From Stenotrophomonas maltophilia (GTDB lineage: Bacteria > Pseudomonadota > Gammaproteobacteria > Xanthomonadales > Xanthomonadaceae), in contig NZ_NEQV01000002.1 of NCBI RefSeq assembly GCF_002799245.1, positions 744,001 to 808,000 on the forward strand: 64,000 bases of DNA. The letters run 5' to 3'. The notes below the pieces were generated by a model. It made no database searches and was not told where the DNA came from. It saw only the letters and a program-made list of their open reading frames with translations. Below, one piece after another: positions 8,736-18,079 of this stretch; positions within the stretch are counted from its first letter, which is position 1; each line of letters starts with the position of its first letter. A program made the position numbers and the translations under genes.

Positions 8736-9587
8736 ATGAGCTTTCCCGAACCGGTCCGCGTGCTGCGGACCATCCGTGGCATGCCCACCTCCGACGGTGC
8801 CGGCGTGCGCCTGACCCGAGTGATCGGCGGCCCCACGCTGCCCGACCTGGATCCGTTCCTGCTGCTCGATGAATTCGGCACCGACCGCGCCGAGGACTAC
8901 ATCGCCGGTTTCCCGGAGCACCCGCACCGCGGTTTCGAGACCGTCACCTACATGCTCGACGGACGCATGCGGCACCGCGACAACCACGGCAACGAAGGCC
9001 TGCTGACCCCGGGCAGCGTGCAGTGGATGACCGCTGGCCGTGGCCTGGTGCACTCGGAGATGCCCGAGCAGGAGAGCGGGCAGATGCGCGGCTTCCAGCT
9101 GTGGGTGAACCTGCCGGCGAAGGAGAAGATGACCGAGCCGAAGTACCAGGAGTTCGCGCCCGAGCGCATTCCCGTGGTGCAGCCGGAAGCCGGCGTGGAC
9201 GTGAAGGTGATCGCCGGCACGGTTGACGGCACCCACGGCCCGATCGTGCAACCGGCCACCGAGCCGCTCTACCTGGACATCACGCTGGCGCCTGACCGGG
9301 CCTGGACCTACACGCTGCCGGAAGGCCACAACGCCTTCGCCTATGTATTCGAAGGTGCGCTGACGGTGGGCGAGCAGGATGCCGCCCGCGATGTCGCGCG
9401 GCAGGAACTGGCGGTGCTGGGCGGTGGCGAACAGCTGCATGTTTCGGCGGGCAGCGAAGGCGCGCGCCTGATCCTGGTGGCCGGCCGCCCGCTGCGCGAG
9501 CCGGTGATGCGGCACGGCCCGTTCGTGATGAACACGCGGCAGGAACTGATGCAGGCCTTCGTCGATTTCCAGGAAGGCAAGTTCTGA
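8736..9587 (+). CDS. Pirin family protein (first of two)
   Basis: A 283-residue bicupin of the pirin family. Pirins bind one metal in the N-terminal cupin; several act as quercetin 2,3-dioxygenases and others as cofactors of transcription or metabolism. The metal ligands are visible as HPHRGFETVTY (two His, near residues 54-58) and as the His in GRGLVHSEMPE with the following Glu. The PGSVQWMTAGRG signature precedes them. The ATG at 8736 is preceded by AGGAG at a spacing of five bases. It diverges from cstA. A second pirin gene (11213-12076), only moderately similar, lies 1.6 kb away. No operon partner is seen, so the substrate cannot be inferred. Confidence 0.9.
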   Translation: MSFPEPVRVLRTIRGMPTSDGAGVRLTRVIGGPTLPDLDPFLLLDEFGTDRAEDYIAGFPEHPHRGFETVTYMLDGRMRHRDNHGNEGLLTPGSVQWMTAGRGLVHSEMPEQESGQMRGFQLWVNLPAKEKMTEPKYQEFAPERIPVVQPEAGVDVKVIAGTVDGTHGPIVQPATEPLYLDITLAPDRAWTYTLPEGHNAFAYVFEGALTVGEQDAARDVARQELAVLGGGEQLHVSAGSEGARLILVAGRPLREPVMRHGPFVMNTRQELMQAFVDFQEGKF

Positions 9588-9592
9588 GGGAG

Positions 9593-9661
9593 TGCCGGCC
9601 GCTGGCCGGCAACCTCTTCTGATCAGGATCGAAGGAGGTGCCGGCCAGCGGCCGGCACTAC
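9593..9661. repeat. SMAG-type inverted pair of GTAG palindromes
   Basis: Two copies of the hairpin TGCCGGCCGCTGGCCGGCA lie in opposite orientation, at 9593-9611 and 9638-9661, separated by 26 bp. The second, read on the minus strand, begins with GTAG, the signature of S. maltophilia SMAG elements. The pair sits in the convergent gap between the pirin gene and the secreted protein gene and can fold into two hairpins or one long one. Confidence 0.85.
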
Positions 9662-9715
9662 CCGTGGATCGAGGTGCATTGCGGGGATGCTGCCAGGCAG
9701 TCATCCCCGTCACCT

Positions 9716-10174
9716 TCAGCGCCCGGCGGCCACGGCCGACGGGGTCAGGCTCATGCCCTGCGCCAGCTGCTGCAGCGAGCCCAGCTCCTGCGCGCTGTCC
9801 GGATACAGCGAAATCTGCGCGTAACGCCCTTTGTCGATCTTGACCACGCTGATGCGCCGTTCGGCATACCCCGGCGGTTGCTGGCCGCCCAGGTCGGGCT
9901 GGTACCAGTACAGCGATTCGCCGCCGAAACTGCCTTTTTCCTGGCGCAGCGAGCGGCTCAGCGGAATGGCGGGGTCACGCGCGCTGAGCATCAGGCTCAG
10001 CACTTCGCGGCCATCGTGGGTGCTGGCGCGGCAGACCAGGAAATCGGCCTGCACCTGCTGCTGCCACTGCAGCCCGCTGCTGGCGGGCAGCGAAGGACAC
10101 TCGGACGGTGCCTGCGCGGCGGCCTGGGCCGCGGCAAACAGCAGGCTCGACAACATGACAGGCACGAACTTCAT
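9716..10174 (-). CDS. Secreted protein of unknown function
   Basis: A 152-residue protein with a clear N-terminal signal peptide (MKFVPVMLSSLLFAAAQAAA, cut near AQA-QA), so it is probably periplasmic. The mature part holds two cysteines about 20 residues apart (SECPSL and FLVCRA), which could form a disulfide, and no motif I recognise. The ATG at 10174 was chosen because the signal peptide starts there; the longer frame has no such start. It is transcribed alone in the same direction as aqpZ, about 200 bp downstream of that gene. I cannot assign a function. Confidence 0.75.
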   Translation of the reverse strand: MKFVPVMLSSLLFAAAQAAAQAPSECPSLPASSGLQWQQQVQADFLVCRASTHDGREVLSLMLSARDPAIPLSRSLRQEKGSFGGESLYWYQPDLGGQQPPGYAERRISVVKIDKGRYAQISLYPDSAQELGSLQQLAQGMSLTPSAVAAGR

Positions 10175-10371
10175 GCATCCCCCAAGGTGATGAGTTGTTT
10201 GGATCCGCCAGCGGGGCCAGCGGCCATGGCATCCCATCCCCGGATGCCACCCCCTCCGGCATGTGCACGGACGGTCAACTCAACCTTAACGGAACGTGAG
10301 CAATCGCACAATTCGCGGTTACAGACGTAACCATTGCGGCCGATGGTCGGCCGCAATGGGTGCCGCGTGGG

Positions 10372-11091
10372 TCAGCGGTCGCTGCCGATCCACTTGTAGA
10401 TCAGGCCGCCGATCGCGCCGCCCAGCAGGGGGGCGACCCAGAACAGCCACAGCTGGCCGACGGCGCCGCTGCCGGCAAAGAAGGCCACGGCGGTGGAGCG
10501 GGCCGGGTTCACCGAGGTATTGGTGACCGGAATGCTGATCAGGTGGATCAGGGTCAGCGACAGGCCGATCGCCAGCGGGGCGAAACCGGCCGGTGCCTTG
10601 CCGTGGGTGGACCCCATGATCACGATCAGGAACACCGCGGTCAGCACCACTTCGCACAGGAAGGCGGCCGCTACGCTGTAGCCACCGGGCGACAGTGCGC
10701 CATAGCCATTGCTTGCGAACGCACCGGCCTGGCTGCCATCAATGGCGAAGCCGCTGGCGCCGGAGGCGATCTGCAGCAGGATGAAGCCGGCCAGCAGGCC
10801 GCCGGCGACCTGGGCGATGATGTAGGGCACCAGATCCCTGGTCGGGAAGCGGCCGCCAGCCCACAGCCCGACGCTGACCGCCGGGTTGAAGTGCGCGCCG
10901 GAGATATGGCCGAACGCATAGGCGCCGGTCACCACGGTCAGGCCGAAGGCGAGCGCTACGCCGAGGAAACCGATACCCAGCGGATTGCCGTCACCGCCGA
11001 ACTTGGCGGCCAGCACCGCACTGCCACAGCCACCCAGAACCAGCCAGAACGTGCCGAGGAACTCGGCGGACAAGCGTTTACCCATGCTCAT
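10372..11091 (-). CDS. aqpZ: Aquaporin Z, water channel
   Basis: A 239-residue six-helix channel of the MIP family with both pore-forming NPA loops: HFNPAVSVG near residue 70 and SVNPARSTA near 195. The second is followed by the Arg of the selectivity filter. The length and the GISGAH-type context ([13 protein letters not shown]) fit AqpZ (orthodox water channel) rather than the larger glycerol facilitator GlpF. I chose the ATG at 11091 because AAAGGAG lies eight bases upstream. A perfect CRP-type palindrome 28 bp before the start points to control by a CRP/Clp-family regulator. Confidence 0.95.
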   Translation of the reverse strand: MSMGKRLSAEFLGTFWLVLGGCGSAVLAAKFGGDGNPLGIGFLGVALAFGLTVVTGAYAFGHISGAHFNPAVSVGLWAGGRFPTRDLVPYIIAQVAGGLLAGFILLQIASGASGFAIDGSQAGAFASNGYGALSPGGYSVAAAFLCEVVLTAVFLIVIMGSTHGKAPAGFAPLAIGLSLTLIHLISIPVTNTSVNPARSTAVAFFAGSGAVGQLWLFWVAPLLGGAIGGLIYKWIGSDR

Positions 11092-11118
11092 GTGTTGCAC
11101 TCCTTTGACGGCAGAAAG

Positions 11119-11134
11119 TGTGATTTATGTCACA
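11119..11134. promoter_or_regulatory. CRP/Clp-family binding site upstream of aqpZ
   Basis: TGTGATTTATGTCACA matches the CRP consensus TGTGA-N6-TCACA at all ten defined positions. It ends 28 bp upstream of the aqpZ start codon. In Xanthomonadaceae the CRP homologue Clp recognises this kind of site and loses DNA binding on c-di-GMP. Being so close to the start, the site may overlap the promoter and repress; direction of control is inference. Confidence 0.75.
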
Positions 11135-11212
11135 TTTCAATGATCAGCGGGTGACTGTAGCGTCAACGCCGGGTGCAGGGATACACCCTCGAATGTGTGC
11201 AACACGCGATGT

Positions 11213-12076
<864 letters not shown>

Positions 12077-12510
12077 GCGGGCGTTCTCGCTGGCAGGGAT
12101 CAGGTGATCAGCATCGCATGTGGCTGTGACGGGGACATGCCCCGTAGGGGTAACAGGTTGTTCCAGCCAACGGCGCAGCCCCTCGTGGCTGTGGGTTGGT
12201 CGCTGAAGGCGGAAGCAAGATCAAAAGCCGCGCTTGGCCGGGCGGGTGGGTTGCGCAGGACACGCCGTAAACCCCGCTCCGCGGTCCGGCCCAGCCGCTG
12301 GCGGCTGTGCGTTCGGGCGCTTGCGAAGCAGTGCTTCGCAAGCAAAGCGCCCTCACCCCTGGAGGCTTGGCAGCCGCATCCATGCGGCTGACACCCCCGC
12401 GAACCCACCCCGCCCAACAAACAGAAAAGCCAGAGCCGCTGTGGCTCTGGCTTTTGCTGTAGCTGTTGCCTCTGCGGGTGCCGGGCCGCAGGCCCGGCCG
12501 ATGAAACCTC
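12077..12510. other. Gene-free intergenic mosaic of repeated modules
   Basis: No gene is supported in these 434 bp. It holds modules that recur elsewhere in the window. A segment AACCCCGCTCCGCGGTCC at 12269-12297 matches 33825-33852. A 25-bp near-perfect palindrome (GCTTGCGAAGCA / TGCTTCGCAAGC, 12319-12343) sits inside a wider GGGCGC...GCGCCC stem. The module GGCTTGGCAGCCGCATCC at 12364-12398 matches 45856-45893. The region ends in the fadB-like gene's terminator. The pirin gene promoter should lie near 12077-12120. Confidence 0.7.
12425..12455. terminator. Terminator downstream of the FadB-like gene
   Basis: AAAAGCCAGAGCC and its complement GGCTCTGGCTTTT flank a GCTGT loop, with a T run on both strands. 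It lies about 55 bp after the stop of the minus-strand FadB-like gene. A near-identical hairpin with the same flank (CCCAACAARCAGAA) is at 23746-23774, so the terminator itself is part of a repeated module. Confidence 0.8.
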
Positions 12511-14574
12511 TTACACCACCGGTTCGCGCAGGGCGGGGTTGTCCCAGCCCGGGCGCGGCGCGAAACGGTCGCCATGGCGCTGCTGCAGCGCCTTCAAGCG
12601 CTCGACGATCACATCGGCACCGACCGCGCGGATGTGCTGGATCGGGCCACCGCGGAACGGTGCGAAACCGGTACCGAAGATCACGCCGGCATCCAGCAGG
12701 TCCGCATCGGCCACCACACCCTCATGCAGGCAGGCCACCGCTTCGTTCAACAGCGGCAGGATCAGGCGGTCCTCCAGATCGGCCGGGGCCTGGTAGTCGC
12801 TGGCCACGTCCGGCTTCTTCGGCTTGCCGTTTTCCCAGGTGTAGATGCCCTGGCCATCCTTCTTGCCGCGCTTGTCCGGCTCCACCGTCTGCAGCGCAGC
12901 CGGAATCTGCAGGCCCAGGAACGGTGCCAGTTCGCGGCCGACGCCGGCGGCCACGTCCAGGCCGACGGTGTCGATCAGTTCGATCGGGCCCATCGGCATG
13001 CCGAACTTCACGGCAGCCTTGTCGATCACCGGGCCCGGGATGCCTTCGGCGTATGCCGTGGCTGCCTCCAGCATGTACGGGAACAGCACGCGGTTGACCA
13101 GGAAGCCGGGGCTGCCGGCCACCGGTACCGGGAACTTGCCCAGCGCCTTGCAGAACGCGGCCAGGCGACGCTCGGTTTCCGGTGCCATGCCGTCGTGATG
13201 GATGATCTCCACCAAGGGCATCTGCGCGACCGGGTTGAAGTAGTGCAGGCCGGCGAACTGCGCCGGGCGCTGGATGTGGTCACGCAGCTCCAGCAACGGA
13301 ATCGACGAGGTGTTGGTGGTCAGCAGCGCGTCCAGCTTCATCTTCGGCTCCAGCGTCTGGTAGAGCGCACGCTTGGCTTCCGGGTTCTCGATGATCGCCT
13401 CGATCACCAGGTCGGCCTCGGCCACGCCGTTGCCTTCCAGGTCGGCACGCAGGCGCGCGGCCACGGCGGTGCGCTTGCTCTCGTCGCGCACCTTCTTGGC
13501 GAACAGCGCCTGCGCGCGTTCCATGGCCGGGTCGATGAAGCGCTGTTCGCGGTCCTGCAGGGTCACCTCGAAGCCCTTGTAGGCGGCCCACGCGGCGATG
13601 TCGCCGCCCATCACGCCGGCACCGACCACATGCACGTGGCGGATGCCGGAATCACCGCCGCCCAGGCCCTTCAGGCGCTCGGTGAGGAAGAAGATACGGA
13701 TCAGGTTGCGTGCGGTCGGCGTGCTGGCCAGCTTCACCACCGCACGCCGCTCGGCGTCCAGGCGTGCCTGGATCGGCTTGCCGCCGCTGCGCTGCCAGGT
13801 GCTGATCAGCGCGTACGGCGCCGGGTACTGGTCCTTCTTGGCCTTGCGCGCGACCTGCTTGACCATCTGCGGTGCCAGCAGCGTGCGTGCCAGCCAGGTG
13901 TTGGTGGCCCACGCCGTCGCGCGCTGCTTGAACGGGCGGGTGGTGCCGGACAGGGCCAGGGCGACGGCGGTATCGAGCACCACCGCCGGTGCCACCACCT
14001 TGTCGACCAGGCCGATGCCACGCGCGGCCGAGGCCGACAGGGTACGGCCGGTCAGCATCATGTCCATCGCCGCCGGGGCACCCACCAGTTGCGGCAGGCG
14101 CGCGCTGCCGCCCCAGCCCGGGAAAATGCCCAGCTGGGTTTCCGGCAGGCCGATGCGGGTGCTGCTGTCATTGGAGGCCACGCGATAGCGGCAGGCCAGC
14201 GCCAGCTCGGTACCGCCGCCCAGGCAGTGGCCGTGGATCGCCGCCACGGTGGGGCAGGGCAGCTCGGCCAGCTTCTGATAGGTGGCCTGGCCGCGCCGGA
14301 TCGCGTCGTTGACGGTGCCGCGACGGTCGAATTCCTGGAACTCCTTCAGGTCGGCACCGGCGATGAAGCCGGCCTTCTTCAGCGACTGGATCACCACGCC
14401 CTTGGGCGGGTCCAGGGCGATGCGCTCAAGCAGGTCGCCCAGTTCCAGCAGCACGTCCTGCGACATCGCGTTGACGCTGCTGTCCTGACGATCCAGGGAG
14501 AGAACCACCACGCCGTCGTCGCGGATCTCGGGGTGCCAGTGGCTGAAGCGGAGACCATCGAAGCCTGAGAGCAT
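12511..14574 (-). CDS. Bifunctional enoyl-CoA hydratase / 3-hydroxyacyl-CoA dehydrogenase (FadB/FadJ type)
   Basis: A 687-residue multifunctional beta-oxidation enzyme. The N-terminal part (about 15-270) is an enoyl-CoA hydratase/isomerase domain with the oxyanion segment FIAGADLKEF and the active-site region HGHCLGGGTELALACRYR. The central NAD-binding domain begins with HVVGAGVMGGDIAAWAAYKG (near 310-330) and has the NTSSIPL motif. A C-terminal 3-hydroxyacyl-CoA dehydrogenase domain ends with FGTGFAPFRGGP. It hydrates enoyl-CoA and oxidises the 3-hydroxyacyl-CoA; a separate thiolase is needed, and a thiolase gene is found at 35018-36193 but not in this operon. The gene stands alone, with a start at 14574 and a terminator downstream. 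FadB versus FadJ cannot be separated by eye. Confidence 0.92.
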   Translation of the reverse strand: MLSGFDGLRFSHWHPEIRDDGVVVLSLDRQDSSVNAMSQDVLLELGDLLERIALDPPKGVVIQSLKKAGFIAGADLKEFQEFDRRGTVNDAIRRGQATYQKLAELPCPTVAAIHGHCLGGGTELALACRYRVASNDSSTRIGLPETQLGIFPGWGGSARLPQLVGAPAAMDMMLTGRTLSASAARGIGLVDKVVAPAVVLDTAVALALSGTTRPFKQRATAWATNTWLARTLLAPQMVKQVARKAKKDQYPAPYALISTWQRSGGKPIQARLDAERRAVVKLASTPTARNLIRIFFLTERLKGLGGGDSGIRHVHVVGAGVMGGDIAAWAAYKGFEVTLQDREQRFIDPAMERAQALFAKKVRDESKRTAVAARLRADLEGNGVAEADLVIEAIIENPEAKRALYQTLEPKMKLDALLTTNTSSIPLLELRDHIQRPAQFAGLHYFNPVAQMPLVEIIHHDGMAPETERRLAAFCKALGKFPVPVAGSPGFLVNRVLFPYMLEAATAYAEGIPGPVIDKAAVKFGMPMGPIELIDTVGLDVAAGVGRELAPFLGLQIPAALQTVEPDKRGKKDGQGIYTWENGKPKKPDVASDYQAPADLEDRLILPLLNEAVACLHEGVVADADLLDAGVIFGTGFAPFRGGPIQHIRAVGADVIVERLKALQQRHGDRFAPRPGWDNPALREPVV

Positions 14575-14742
14575 GGACGTTCCATCCGGTTGTGTATGGT
14601 GAAGCGGCTATGATCCAGAGGTTGTTTCCCCCGCGTCAAATCCCAATAGCAGGGGAGTGGCGCCCCTGGATCCATGGCCGTGGACCGGGACGCTAACGGA
14701 ACGGTGGTTAAAAGCTGGTGCGGCGCCGGGTGATCGGCGACT

Positions 14743-14769
14743 GAACTTTTCCCGGGATTGGCAGTCTCA
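14743..14769 (+). promoter_or_regulatory. Sigma-E-type promoter of the rpoE operon
   Basis: GAACTT at 14743-14748 is separated by exactly 16 bases from TCTCA at 14765-14769. This matches the sigma-E consensus GGAACTT-N16-TCTRA closely. It lies 41 bp upstream of the rpoE start codon, so the sigma factor most likely drives its own operon, as is usual for this family. Confidence 0.75.
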
Positions 14770-14809
14770 TTGCCCGACGTCGGTTGGGCTGACAGGAGTG
14801 CGGCCCCTC

Positions 14810-15430
14810 ATGGCCGATGTTGATACACCTCAGGAGCTGGACCTGGAGCTGGTCCGGCGCGTGCAGCACGGCGAGAGTGCCGCGTTCGATGTCCTGGTGC
14901 GCAAGTACCAGCATCGGGTCGTGGCCCTGGTCGGTCGCTACATCGCCGACTGGAGCGAATGTCAGGACGTCGCCCAGGACACTTTCATCCGTGCCTACCG
15001 CGCGATCGGAAGTTTCCGTGGCGATGCCCAGTTCTCAACCTGGTTGCATCGAATCGCCGTGAATACCGCCAAAAACTACCTGGCTTCACACAATCGACGT
15101 CCGCCGACCGATGACATCGACATCGGCGACGCCGAGCAGTTCGACAGCGGTACCCGCTTGCGGGACACCGACACGCCCGAGCGCGAATTGATGCGCCAGG
15201 AGCTGGAACAGACGGTCATGAAGGCCGTCAACGCGCTGCCGGAAGAACTCCGGTCGGCGATCACCCTGCGCGAGGTGGAAGGCCTGAGCTACGAGGATAT
15301 CGCGCAGAAGATGGGGTGCCCGATCGGCACCGTGCGTTCACGGATCTTCCGGGCGCGCGAGGCGATCGACACCGAACTCCGGCCGCTGTTGGACATCGGC
15401 AGCGCCACCCGTGAGAAGAGCCGCGTATGA
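14810..15430 (+). CDS. rpoE: RNA polymerase sigma-E (extracytoplasmic stress)
   Basis: A 206-residue group IV sigma factor. Region 2 (about 12-80) includes DVAQDTFIRAYRAIGSFRGDAQFSTWLHRIAVNTAKNYL, the RpoE -10 recognition region. Region 4 (about 140-190) has LREVEGLSYEDIAQKMGCPIGTVRSRIFRAREAI, the -35-binding helix-turn-helix. It directs transcription of envelope-stress genes. The ATG at 14810 has an AGGAGT site upstream. It overlaps rseA by ATGA and has a sigma-E-like promoter upstream. The order rpoE-rseA-mucD with no rseB or rseC is the Xanthomonadaceae arrangement. Confidence 0.97.
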   Translation: MADVDTPQELDLELVRRVQHGESAAFDVLVRKYQHRVVALVGRYIADWSECQDVAQDTFIRAYRAIGSFRGDAQFSTWLHRIAVNTAKNYLASHNRRPPTDDIDIGDAEQFDSGTRLRDTDTPERELMRQELEQTVMKAVNALPEELRSAITLREVEGLSYEDIAQKMGCPIGTVRSRIFRAREAIDTELRPLLDIGSATREKSRV

Positions 15431-16308
15431 CCAGTAACCCGTTCAATGAATCGCAGAACCATCAATCGCCCGCCGGGCAGCGCCTGGACCAGCGCCATCG
15501 CGAGCAGCTGTCGGCCCTGGTCGATGGCGAACTGGGCGCCGATGAAGCGCGCTTCCTGCTGCGCCGGATGGAGCACGACCCCGAGCTGGCCGGCTGCCAG
15601 GAGCGCTGGCAGCTGCTGGGCGACGTGATGCGTGGGCAGGCCCCGGCGTTGGCACCGGCCGGCTTCAGCGCTGCCGTGGCTGCTGCCATTGCGGCCGAGC
15701 CGACGCCGCAGCCCGAACCCCGCCGCCAGGTGCGTCGCAGTGCTTGGCGGGCCTGGGGCGGCGGCGCTGCCCTGGCCGCATCGGTTGCTGCGGTGGCACT
15801 GTTCATCGGCGGCGAGAAGCTGAAGGAGGCCACGCCCGGCGAACCACTGGCACCGCAGGTGATCGCCAGCCAGGCGGAACTGCCGCCGGCGCCGTCCCAG
15901 CCAGCCCCGGTGACCGAAGCCTCGGTGGACACCGCCGCGATGGCGGTGGCCGGTGTGCCGGCAGTGGCGATGGCCGCAGCCAACCGTCGCCAGGACGCCC
16001 GCCGTGCCAGCGCCACGCGCAGCCAGCAGGCCGCGCGTGCCGCCCAGCGCGACGATACCCCGCAGCGCGCCATCGCTGCCGCGCAGGCACCGTTGACCCC
16101 GACCGTGCCGGCCAACGCCAACCGCAACCTGCCGTTCGGTGAGGTCGGCGGGCTGCAGGCCCGGCCGTGGCCGCGCTCCAGCCTGGCGCCCGCCGCAGGT
16201 GGCGCGCTCAATGCCAGCTTCCCGGCCCACGCCGGTGGCGCCGCGTTCTACCCGTTCGAGCCGCGCCTGCAGGACGACCTGCCGGTGCCGCCGCGCCCGC
16301 GCGACTGA
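15427..16308 (+). CDS. rseA: Anti-sigma-E factor, RseA type
   Basis: A 293-residue single-pass membrane protein that holds sigma-E inactive. The cytoplasmic N-terminal domain (about 20-75) carries the RseA signature RHREQLSALVDGELGADEARFLLRRMEHDPELAGCQERWQLLGDVMRG. A membrane helix (about 113-130, GGGAALAASVAAVALFIGG) follows a basic stretch. The periplasmic part is long, Ala/Pro/Arg-rich and ends in FYPFEPRLQDDLPVPPRPRD. It is larger than E. coli RseA (216 residues), and no rseB is present, so sensing may differ. The start overlaps the rpoE stop (ATGA), so the two are made in fixed ratio. The next gene encodes the protease MucD, which is expected to take part in controlling this pathway. Confidence 0.9.
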   Translation: MTSNPFNESQNHQSPAGQRLDQRHREQLSALVDGELGADEARFLLRRMEHDPELAGCQERWQLLGDVMRGQAPALAPAGFSAAVAAAIAAEPTPQPEPRRQVRRSAWRAWGGGAALAASVAAVALFIGGEKLKEATPGEPLAPQVIASQAELPPAPSQPAPVTEASVDTAAMAVAGVPAVAMAAANRRQDARRASATRSQQAARAAQRDDTPQRAIAAAQAPLTPTVPANANRNLPFGEVGGLQARPWPRSSLAPAAGGALNASFPAHAGGAAFYPFEPRLQDDLPVPPRPRD

Positions 16309-16382
16309 GCCGGGTGCCTTCACGCCCCGCCGTCGGCGGGGCCCGTATTTCTCTTTCCACCCGACCCGGAGGTTGCCGTCCG

Positions 16383-17915
16383 ATGACTCCCCGACTCCGC
16401 ACGCAGGCCATTGGCCTGCTGGCCCTGACCCTTCCCCTGGTGGCCTGCGCCCAGGCTCCGGCGCCTGCCGCCCAGACCCAGCCTGCGCCGGCTGCGGCGC
16501 CGCGGGCGCCCGCGCAGCCGCTGGTCAGTGGCCTGCCCGACTTCACCAACCTGGTCGAACAGGTCGGCCCGGGCGTGGTCAACGTCGATACCACGATCGT
16601 CCGCAACAACCGCCAGGCCTCGCGCGGCCCGATGGGCGACGACGACATGCCGGAGTTCTTCCGCCGCTTCTTCGGGCCGGACTTCCCGATGCCGGGGCAG
16701 GGACCGGGTGGGCAGGACGGCGGCCCCAGCATCAAGGGGCGTGGCATGGGCTCGGGCTTCATCATCTCGCCCGATGGCTATGTGCTGACCAACTACCACG
16801 TGGTGGCCGACGCCAGCGACGTGAAGGTCAAGCTGGGCGACAGCCGCGAGTTCACCGCCAAGGTGGTGGGCAGTGACCAGCAGTACGACGTCGCCCTGCT
16901 GAAGATCGACGGCAAGAACCTGCCGACCGTGCGCGTGGGTGACTCCAACACCCTGAAGCCGGGCCAGTGGGTTGTCGCGATCGGCTCGCCGTTCGGCCTC
17001 GACCACTCGGTCACGGCCGGCATCGTCAGCGCGCTGGGCCGCAGTACCGGTGGCGCCGATCAGCGCTACGTGCCGTTCATCCAGACCGACGTAGCGATCA
17101 ACCAGGGCAATTCCGGCGGCCCGCTGCTGAACACCCGTGGCGAAGTGGTCGGTATCAACTCGCAGATCTTCTCCGCCTCCGGCGGCTACATGGGCATCAG
17201 CTTCGCGATCCCGATCGACCTGGCGATGAGCGCGGTCGAGCAGATCAAGAAGAGCGGCAAGGTCACCCGCGGTCAGCTCGGCGCCGTGGTCGAGCCGATC
17301 GATTCGCTGAAGGCGCAGGGCCTGGGCCTGCCGGACAGCCGTGGCGCACTGGTCAACCAGATCGTAGCCGGCAGTGCGGCCGCCAAGGCCGGCGTGCAGG
17401 TGGGCGATGTCATCCGCTCGGTCAACGGCAGCGCGGTCAACAGCTGGTCCGACCTGCCGCCGCTGATCGGTGCGATGGCACCGGGCAGCAAGGTGAACCT
17501 GGTGGTGTACCGCGACGGCAAGCCGCACAACCTCAGTGCCACGCTGACCGCATTGAGCGAAGACGGGCAGGCCAATGCCCGCGGGCCGTCGGCCGGCGGC
17601 GCCGAGGCGGCTCCGCAGACGGGTGCCAATGCCCTGCTGGGGCTGGACGTCAGCGACCTGAACGCGGCCCAGCGCAAGCAGTTCGGGCTCAATGGCAACG
17701 AAGGCGTGCGCATCACCGGGGTCAAGGGCCAGGCGGCGCGTGATGCCGGCCTGTCGCCGGGCATGGTGATCCTGCAGGTCGGCCGCGTTGCGGTCGGCAG
17801 TGTCGATGCCCTGAACCGGGCGCTGTCCAGCTTCAAAAAGGACGATGTGGTGATGCTGCTGGTCCGCACGGCCAACGGCAACAGCGCCTTCGTGGCGGTC
17901 AAGGCCGGCCAGTAA
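16383..17915 (+). CDS. mucD: Periplasmic serine protease MucD/DegP (HtrA family)
   Basis: A 510-residue HtrA-type protease/chaperone that degrades misfolded periplasmic proteins. A signal peptide is followed by LVACAQ; the sequence LVAC could also serve as a lipobox, so it may be a lipoprotein or a soluble periplasmic protein. The trypsin-like domain shows the catalytic triad H139 (NYHVVADAS), D169 (QYDVALLKID) and S244 (GNSGGPLLN). Two PDZ domains follow (about 285-380 and 410-505), the first containing GAVVEPIDSLKAQGLGLP. The start at 16383 has GGAGG upstream in the 74-bp gap after rseA. It completes the sigma-E operon and is followed by a weak hairpin at 17955-17980. Confidence 0.95.
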   Translation: MTPRLRTQAIGLLALTLPLVACAQAPAPAAQTQPAPAAAPRAPAQPLVSGLPDFTNLVEQVGPGVVNVDTTIVRNNRQASRGPMGDDDMPEFFRRFFGPDFPMPGQGPGGQDGGPSIKGRGMGSGFIISPDGYVLTNYHVVADASDVKVKLGDSREFTAKVVGSDQQYDVALLKIDGKNLPTVRVGDSNTLKPGQWVVAIGSPFGLDHSVTAGIVSALGRSTGGADQRYVPFIQTDVAINQGNSGGPLLNTRGEVVGINSQIFSASGGYMGISFAIPIDLAMSAVEQIKKSGKVTRGQLGAVVEPIDSLKAQGLGLPDSRGALVNQIVAGSAAAKAGVQVGDVIRSVNGSAVNSWSDLPPLIGAMAPGSKVNLVVYRDGKPHNLSATLTALSEDGQANARGPSAGGAEAAPQTGANALLGLDVSDLNAAQRKQFGLNGNEGVRITGVKGQAARDAGLSPGMVILQVGRVAVGSVDALNRALSSFKKDDVVMLLVRTANGNSAFVAVKAGQ

Positions 17916-17954
17916 GGCCTGCCGGGGCCGCTCCGGCGGCTCCTGCTTTTCCCC

Positions 17955-17980
17955 TGAAGCCCCGCCTCGGCGGGGCTTCA
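17955..17980. terminator. GC-rich hairpin between mucD and lepA
   Basis: TGAAGCCCCGCC and GGCGGGGCTTCA form a 12-bp stem with almost no loop. There is no T run after it, so it may attenuate or protect RNA ends rather than terminate fully. It marks the likely boundary between the sigma-E genes and the lepA group. Confidence 0.5.
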
Positions 17981-18079
17981 GCCGTTCAGGGACGGTCCGA
18001 TGAGGCAGTTTTCGCGGCCGGGCGCCGGGCATGCGATAATCGACCGTTACCCTGACGACGCCGCGCGCCGCCGCCACCT

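Noticed and set aside
12574..14568. Long plus-strand open frame opposite the FadB-like gene
   Set aside because: Antisense shadow of a conserved enzyme with no ribosome site or domain.
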